Assembly: GCF_009663395.1 (NCBI RefSeq)
Contig: NZ_QKNW01000001.1
Location: 868,001 to 932,000, forward strand
Source of the DNA: Halosegnis longus
Lineage (GTDB): Archaea > Halobacteriota > Halobacteria > Halobacteriales > Haloarculaceae
DNA: 64,000 bases
Direction of reading: 5' to 3'
The notes beneath the pieces are model-generated. The model saw only the letters and a list, made by a program, of their open reading frames with translations, was not told where the DNA came from and searched no databases. Numbering within the stretch: the stretch's first letter is position 1; every line of letters begins with the position of its first letter. Positions 59,807-64,000 of the stretch are shown one piece after another. Made by a program: the position numbers and the translations under genes.

Positions 59807-60823
59807 TCACGACCGAGCCACGACAGCCACGGCCGCAACGCCTCCAACCACGAGCGCGAACCAGTAGCTCATCACGCGATACACGAGCGCAATCGAGAGC
59901 GCGACAGCGTTCGACACCGGCGTGAGCGCGACCAACAGCGCGACGAGCGCGAGTTCGACGCCGCCCGTCCCGCCCGGCGACGGGGTCAGGCCGGCGAGCG
60001 TCGAGGCCGGAACGACGAACAGCACGAGCAGCGGGTCGATACCCGGGACAGCAAGCGTCTTGCCCGCGAAGTACAGCGGCAGGGCGAAGAACACCCAGCC
60101 GGCGTACGCGAAGACGACCGCGACGACGAGCGCGCGGCGGTCCTGTGCAATCCGGCCGAACGACTCGTACAGCTCGTCGATGCGGCGGGCGACCCCGTCG
60201 ACGGAGAGCCGGCTCGTGATTCGAGTCACGGGCCGGACGAGTCTGAGCACGCCACCTCGGACGCGCTCGCGATATCGCCACGCCAGCCCGACGAGGACGG
60301 GAACGCCGACGGCCATCGCGAGTAGCCCCCACGCGAGTGACTGGGCCGCACCCGGGAGCGACGACTGTGCGAGCAGGACCGAGAGCCCGATAGCCGAGAA
60401 GGAGAAGAACGGGAGCAGATTCAGCAGGTCGGCGGTGACGACCGACGCGAGCGACTCCTCGTAGCTGGCCTCGGTGTCGCGCGAGAGCACGTACGCGATG
60501 AACGGCTCGCCGCCCGCCTGCCCGAGCGGGGTGACGTAGTTGGCGAACGTGGCGGCGAAGTAGGTCCCCACGAGCTTGCGGAAGGGCACGTCGATGCCGG
60601 CGACACGGAGCACGACGTGCCACGCCTTCCCCCAGAGGACGAGACAGACCGTGGTGGAGAGACAGCCGACGGCGAGCCACCGGAGGTCAGCGCCCGCGAG
60701 CGTGTCAACGACCTCGTCCAGTCCGAACTGGGAGGCGACGACGTAGAGGACGATGCCGGCGACGGCGAAGCCCGCGAGAATCTTCCAGCCCGTCTCGCGG
60801 TCGACCGGGAGCGAGCGGTCCAC
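59807..60823 (-). CDS. UPF0104/LPG-synthetase-like membrane protein (AglD-related)
   Basis: 338 residues from a GTG complementary to 60821-60823 that overlaps the stop of the sulfatase (TAGTG), so translation is coupled. Eight or so transmembrane segments. The lysylphosphatidylglycerol synthetase TM region shows in YFAATFANYVTPLGQAGGEPFIAYVLSRDT and VPASTLAGLTPSPGGTGGVELALVALLV (the conserved GGxGxxE). The family includes the membrane part of MprF and of archaeal AglD. No catalytic domain is attached. It may transport or flip a lipid or glycolipid. Confidence 0.85.
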   Translation of the reverse strand: MDRSLPVDRETGWKILAGFAVAGIVLYVVASQFGLDEVVDTLAGADLRWLAVGCLSTTVCLVLWGKAWHVVLRVAGIDVPFRKLVGTYFAATFANYVTPLGQAGGEPFIAYVLSRDTEASYEESLASVVTADLLNLLPFFSFSAIGLSVLLAQSSLPGAAQSLAWGLLAMAVGVPVLVGLAWRYRERVRGGVLRLVRPVTRITSRLSVDGVARRIDELYESFGRIAQDRRALVVAVVFAYAGWVFFALPLYFAGKTLAVPGIDPLLVLFVVPASTLAGLTPSPGGTGGVELALVALLVALTPVSNAVALSIALVYRVMSYWFALVVGGVAAVAVVARS

Positions 60824-62301
60824 TACTCCAGGTAGCCGAGGTCCTGCAGGCGGTCCTTCGCGGTGCCGTCCATCTCCCCGAGCACGTCGGCGTCGGGGTC
60901 GTAGTCGTCGTCCCACGTCTCCCCGACGCGCGTCTCGAACTCGCGCAGCGTCGCCTCGATTTCCTCGACGACCTCGTCGGGGTCGTCGATGCGGTCGTCC
61001 CGCTCCTCGGGGTCGGTGTCGATGCGGTAGGCCTCGTCGGTGATGCGCTCGTTGCGGATGTACTTTCCATCGACCCGGCGAGCCGCCCGCATCCGGGAGT
61101 AGTAGCGCGACTCCTCGTCGAGGGTGATGCCGGCCTCCTCGGCCTTCGTCTCCAGCTGCTTGAGTTCGACCACCGGGCGGTGGTACTCGACGAAGGCGTA
61201 CTCGCCGTCGGCGAAGTCGCGGTAGTCGGCCGACAACAGCGAACGGGTCGAATCCAGGGGTTCACCGCGACCGGCCGAGACGCCGGTGAAGTCGAGCACC
61301 GTGTGATAGAGGTCCTGCATCTCGACCTGCGTGTCGTCGCGTCTCCCTTCCTCGCCGGGGGTCTTGACCACGAGCGGGACGTTGACGAGCGGGTCGTAGA
61401 TGCCGAACTCGTGGCCGTACAGTCCGTGTTCCCCGTGGAGTTCCCCGTGGTCGGCACACACGACGACGAGCGTGTCCTCCCACTGGTCGGTCTCCTTGAG
61501 ATGCGAGAAGAGGCGGTCGAGTTCCGCGTCCATGTGGCGAATCTCGGCGTCGTAGAGCCCGCGGATGTCCTCGAACTCCGACTCGGAGATGTCGCGGGCA
61601 CCGGAGTTGTACTCCTTCGAGTTCTGACACACCTCGGTGGCGTCGACGCCGGGGGCGAACTGCTGGGCGTACTCCTCGGGCGGGTAGACAGGGAGGTGGG
61701 CGTCCATCAGATTGACGAACGTGAACCACTCGTCGGCGTCGTCGGTGAAGTCGATGGCGTTGTCGATGACCTCCGGCGTCTTGGAGTCGGCCCCCTCCGC
61801 GCCGGCGAAGTACTCGTGGATGTCGTTGCCGACCTCGACGAGTTTGTTGGCGACGCTGCGGAGCGTGTCGTTGTCGTTGACCTTCTGCCAGAGGTCCGCG
61901 AGCGTCCCCGAGAGGAACTCGCCGGGCATCACCTCGAAGAAGTTGTCCTGCTCGTCGAAGCCCGCGGTCAGCCGGGTGTAGGGCGTAATCCACGCGTTCG
62001 AGGAGTAACACGCGGTGTCGTACCCCGCCGACTGGAGCGCCTCCGCGAGCGTGCCGATTGACTCGTCGAGATACGGCTGCTCCTGGCTCGCGCCGTGTTG
62101 ACTCGGGTACAGGCCGGTGAACATGGAGGCGTGGACGGGGAGGGTCCACGGGGCGGGCGAGACGGCCTGCTCGTAGACGGTCGCCTCCGCGGCGAGCGAC
62201 TCGAGCGTCGGCGTCGTCTCACGGTCGTAGCCGTACGGGGTGAGATGGTCCTTCCGGACGGTGTCCAGCACGACGAAGAGGACGTTGTCCGCGTCTGTCA
62301 T
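60823..62301 (-). CDS. Sulfatase-superfamily hydrolase/phosphotransferase
   Basis: 492 residues from the ATG complementary to 62299-62301. Alkaline-phosphatase/sulfatase fold: VLFVVLDTVRKDHLTPYGY near the N-terminus, the active-site region PAPWTLPVHASMFTGLYPSQHG (T/S-x-P; no CxPxR, so no formylglycine Cys is visible), metal-binding VVVCADHGELHGEHGLYGHEFGIYDPLVNVPLVV. The enzyme type could be a phosphoethanolamine transferase or sulfatase. Predicted cytoplasmic, since no signal sequence is present. TATA TTTATTCG (minus, 62324-62332) lies 27 bp upstream. Coupled to the UPF0104 gene downstream. Confidence 0.85.
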   Translation of the reverse strand: MTDADNVLFVVLDTVRKDHLTPYGYDRETTPTLESLAAEATVYEQAVSPAPWTLPVHASMFTGLYPSQHGASQEQPYLDESIGTLAEALQSAGYDTACYSSNAWITPYTRLTAGFDEQDNFFEVMPGEFLSGTLADLWQKVNDNDTLRSVANKLVEVGNDIHEYFAGAEGADSKTPEVIDNAIDFTDDADEWFTFVNLMDAHLPVYPPEEYAQQFAPGVDATEVCQNSKEYNSGARDISESEFEDIRGLYDAEIRHMDAELDRLFSHLKETDQWEDTLVVVCADHGELHGEHGLYGHEFGIYDPLVNVPLVVKTPGEEGRRDDTQVEMQDLYHTVLDFTGVSAGRGEPLDSTRSLLSADYRDFADGEYAFVEYHRPVVELKQLETKAEEAGITLDEESRYYSRMRAARRVDGKYIRNERITDEAYRIDTDPEERDDRIDDPDEVVEEIEATLREFETRVGETWDDDYDPDADVLGEMDGTAKDRLQDLGYLE

Positions 62302-62323
62302 ACCCGTCTCGTGTCCTGTGACG

Positions 62324-62332
62324 CGAATAAAC
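62324..62332 (-). promoter_or_regulatory. TATA box of the sulfatase gene
   Basis: Minus-strand GTTTATTCG centred 27 bp upstream of the ATG at 62301, suggesting a leaderless message. Confidence 0.5.
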
Positions 62333-62373
62333 CTCGTGGTCTCCCGCTGCCGGCAAGCGTTGCCGTAACTGAG

Positions 62374-62408
62374 AGTTATACGAGTCTTGAAGAATATGCA
62401 TACTGTAC
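62374..62408 (+). promoter_or_regulatory. metY promoter with a small palindrome
   Basis: AGTTATACG (62374-62382) is a TATA-like box 27-35 bp upstream of ATG 62409. TATGCATA (62395-62402) is an 8-bp palindrome between box and start. No methionine-specific riboswitch structure is seen. Confidence 0.45.
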
Positions 62409-63668
62409 ATGAACACGCTCGGTTTTGATACGCGAGCGCTCCACGCCGGCGACGAGGGCGACCCGGCGACCGGGGCGGCGTCGCTCCCGATTCACCAGAC
62501 CACCTCCTACGAGTTCGAGAGCGCCGAGCAGGCCGCCGAACTGTACGCGCTCGAACGCGACGACCACATGTACTCGCGCATTTCGAACCCGACGACGGGT
62601 GTCTTGGAGCGCCGGCTCGCCTCCCTCCACGGCGGGACGGGAGCCTGCGCCACCGCCTCGGGGATGGCCGCCTTCGACGCCGCCACGCTCGTGCTCGCGG
62701 AATCGGGCGACAACGTCGTCTCCGCCTCCTCGATTTACGGAGGTACCCATGCTTATCTGAGCCACACCGCCGCGCGCCGGGGTATCGAAGCCCGGTTCGT
62801 GGACACGCTCGATCCCGACGCCTACGCCGAGGCGATTGACGAGAACACGGCGTACGTCCACCTCGAAACCATCGGCAATCCGTCGCTCGTGACACCGCCA
62901 ATCGAGGAGATCGCCGCGGTCGCGCACGACCACGACGTGCCGCTGTTCGTCGACAACACGTTCGCGACGCCGGCGCTGTGTCGCCCGCTCGAACACGGGG
63001 CCGACCTCATCTGGGAGTCCACGACGAAGTGGATTCACGGCTCGGGCACGACCGTCGGGGGGATTCTCGTCGACGGGGGGGAGTTCGACTGGCACGCCGG
63101 CGACTACCCCGAGGTGACCGCAAACACCGCGTTCGACGGGCTGGACTTCACCGAGCGGTACGGCGACCGGGCCTTCGAGTACGCCGTCCGCCAGCGCAGC
63201 CTCCGGTCGCTGGGCGACCAGCAGTCGCCGTTCGACGCGTGGTCCACCTTACAGGGCGTCCAGACGCTCGGGCTTCGGATGGAGCGCCACTGCGAGAACG
63301 CGCTCGCCGTCGCCGAGTATCTCGACGACAACGACGACGTGGCGTGGGTGAACTATCCTGGTCTCGACGACCACGAGACCCACGACCTCGCGACCGAGTA
63401 TCTCGACGGCTACGGCGGGATGGTCACCTTCGGACTCGAAGACGGCTACGAGGGCGGCACCCGCGTCTGTGAGTCGGTCGAGGTGGCGACGTTCCTCGCC
63501 AACATCGGCGACTCGCGCACGCTCGTCATCCACCCGGCGAGCACGACCCACGCCCAACTCTCCGAGGGAGAACAGCGCGCCTCCGGCGTCACGCCCGACC
63601 TGCTCCGGCTCTCGGTCGGTATCGAGAACAGCGAGGACATCATCGCCGACCTGGAGGCGGCGATATGA
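62409..63668 (+). CDS. metY: O-acetylhomoserine aminocarboxypropyltransferase (MetY)
   Basis: 419 residues, Cys/Met-metabolism PLP family. [18 protein letters not shown] start, PLP-ring region [25 protein letters not shown], and the Schiff-base Lys in [18 protein letters not shown]. The [26 protein letters not shown] and [18 protein letters not shown] parts favour O-acetylhomoserine sulfhydrylase (MetY) over cystathionine synthases. It makes homocysteine from O-acetylhomoserine and sulfide. The stop overlaps the metX start by 4 bp. Confidence 0.92.
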   Translation: MNTLGFDTRALHAGDEGDPATGAASLPIHQTTSYEFESAEQAAELYALERDDHMYSRISNPTTGVLERRLASLHGGTGACATASGMAAFDAATLVLAESGDNVVSASSIYGGTHAYLSHTAARRGIEARFVDTLDPDAYAEAIDENTAYVHLETIGNPSLVTPPIEEIAAVAHDHDVPLFVDNTFATPALCRPLEHGADLIWESTTKWIHGSGTTVGGILVDGGEFDWHAGDYPEVTANTAFDGLDFTERYGDRAFEYAVRQRSLRSLGDQQSPFDAWSTLQGVQTLGLRMERHCENALAVAEYLDDNDDVAWVNYPGLDDHETHDLATEYLDGYGGMVTFGLEDGYEGGTRVCESVEVATFLANIGDSRTLVIHPASTTHAQLSEGEQRASGVTPDLLRLSVGIENSEDIIADLEAAI

Positions 63669-64000
63669 GCGACACCGTCTCGCTGGGCGAGTTCGAGTTC
63701 GACTGCGGGGAGTCGATTCCCGACCTCACGGTCGCGTACGAGACGTACGGCGAGTTCACGGGCGACAACGCCGTCCTCGTCTGTCACGCCCTCACCGGCT
63801 CCCAACACGTCGCCGGTCGCCGCCGGCGCGGTGACACGGCCGGCCAGGCCGCCGCGTGGTGGGACGACATCGTCGGTCCGGGGAAGGCCGTCGACACGAA
63901 CGACTACTTCGTCGTCTGTGCGAACGTCCCCGGCTCCTGTTACGGCTCCTCCGGCCCGCCGTCGGAGGGACCGGACGGGGAGCCGTGGGGGACGCGGTTT
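63665..64000 (+). CDS. metX: Homoserine O-acetyltransferase (MetX), 3' truncated by window
   Basis: 112 residues of the N-terminus are visible from ATG 63665, which overlaps the metY stop (ATGA, 63665-63668). The pattern [37 protein letters not shown], and [19 protein letters not shown] matches MetX of the alpha/beta-hydrolase fold. The nucleophile and the rest lie outside the window. It acetylates homoserine to feed MetY. Confidence 0.88.
   Translation, partial: MSDTVSLGEFEFDCGESIPDLTVAYETYGEFTGDNAVLVCHALTGSQHVAGRRRRGDTAGQAAAWWDDIVGPGKAVDTNDYFVVCANVPGSCYGSSGPPSEGPDGEPWGTRF

Noticed and set aside
1-64000. CRISPR arrays or cas genes
   Set aside because: No regularly spaced identical repeats with unique spacers and no cas-like proteins were seen. 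The 65-bp tandem units are too few and diverged.

Overview
The window is a piece of a haloarchaeal (class Halobacteria) chromosome. The supporting evidence is high G+C with strongly acidic proteins, TATA boxes about 27 bp upstream of many start codons (leaderless transcripts), Tat-type export of a subtilisin-like protease, archaeal-type cobalamin genes (cobY, cbiZ), ftsZ2 with cdrS/cdrL, HalX/HalOD1/Bat-type signalling proteins, an archaeal tRNA-Tyr with a C1:G72 pair, and an archaeal RNase P RNA. The genus cannot be fixed from the sequence alone.

Layout. 1-3.9 kb: end of a probable surface or lipoprotein, a membrane-anchored winged-helix protein, a geranylgeranyl-reductase-like flavoprotein, an AAC(3)-like acetyltransferase and a Ni/Co-transporter-like protein. 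3.9-10.5 kb: a tightly overlapping cobinamide salvage and nucleotide-loop assembly operon (cobY-cobD-cbiZ-HAD-cbiB-cobS), then on the opposite strand an FMN-dependent hydroxyacid oxidase and the corrinoid adenosyltransferase. cobT lies far away at 58.2 kb. 10.5-17.3 kb: a PAS/GAF histidine kinase, tRNA-Tyr, the cell-division locus cdrL-cdrS-ftsZ2, and ncsA (tRNA thiolation). 17.3-28.3 kb: housekeeping and accessory genes (M29 aminopeptidase, methyltransferase, cupin, endonuclease IV, lipoate ligase, RNase H-like protein, ABC-2 exporter) and an HxlR regulator divergent from two NmrA-like genes, the second broken by an in-frame stop.

28.3-40.5 kb is an A+T-richer island. It holds an IS4-type transposase, a signalling operon (1490-residue nine-PAS kinase, 902-residue REC-HalX-PAS-GAF-GAF-Bat-HTH regulator, HalOD1, a REC-HalX regulator, a small membrane protein), a divergent HTH regulator and a likely MazF/PemK remnant. 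A perfect 12-bp inverted repeat lies at its two edges. This operon is the best candidate in the window for an undescribed system.

40.5-64 kb returns to core-like sequence: DJ-1/PfpI, kynureninase, lipoprotein, esterase, SDR, Rio2 kinase, a copper-type P1B ATPase, an exported subtilase, RNase P RNA, an NAD-salvage pair (nicotinate phosphoribosyltransferase and nicotinamidase), an Hvo_1808-type surface protein, CBS and HD-domain proteins, cobT, a UPF0104/AglD-like membrane protein coupled to a sulfatase, and the start of metY-metX. Two copies of a roughly 300-340-bp structured non-coding element (21.76-22.07 kb and 59.39-59.73 kb) show compensatory stem changes. A motif of about 30 bp recurs three times between 42.6 and 46.1 kb.
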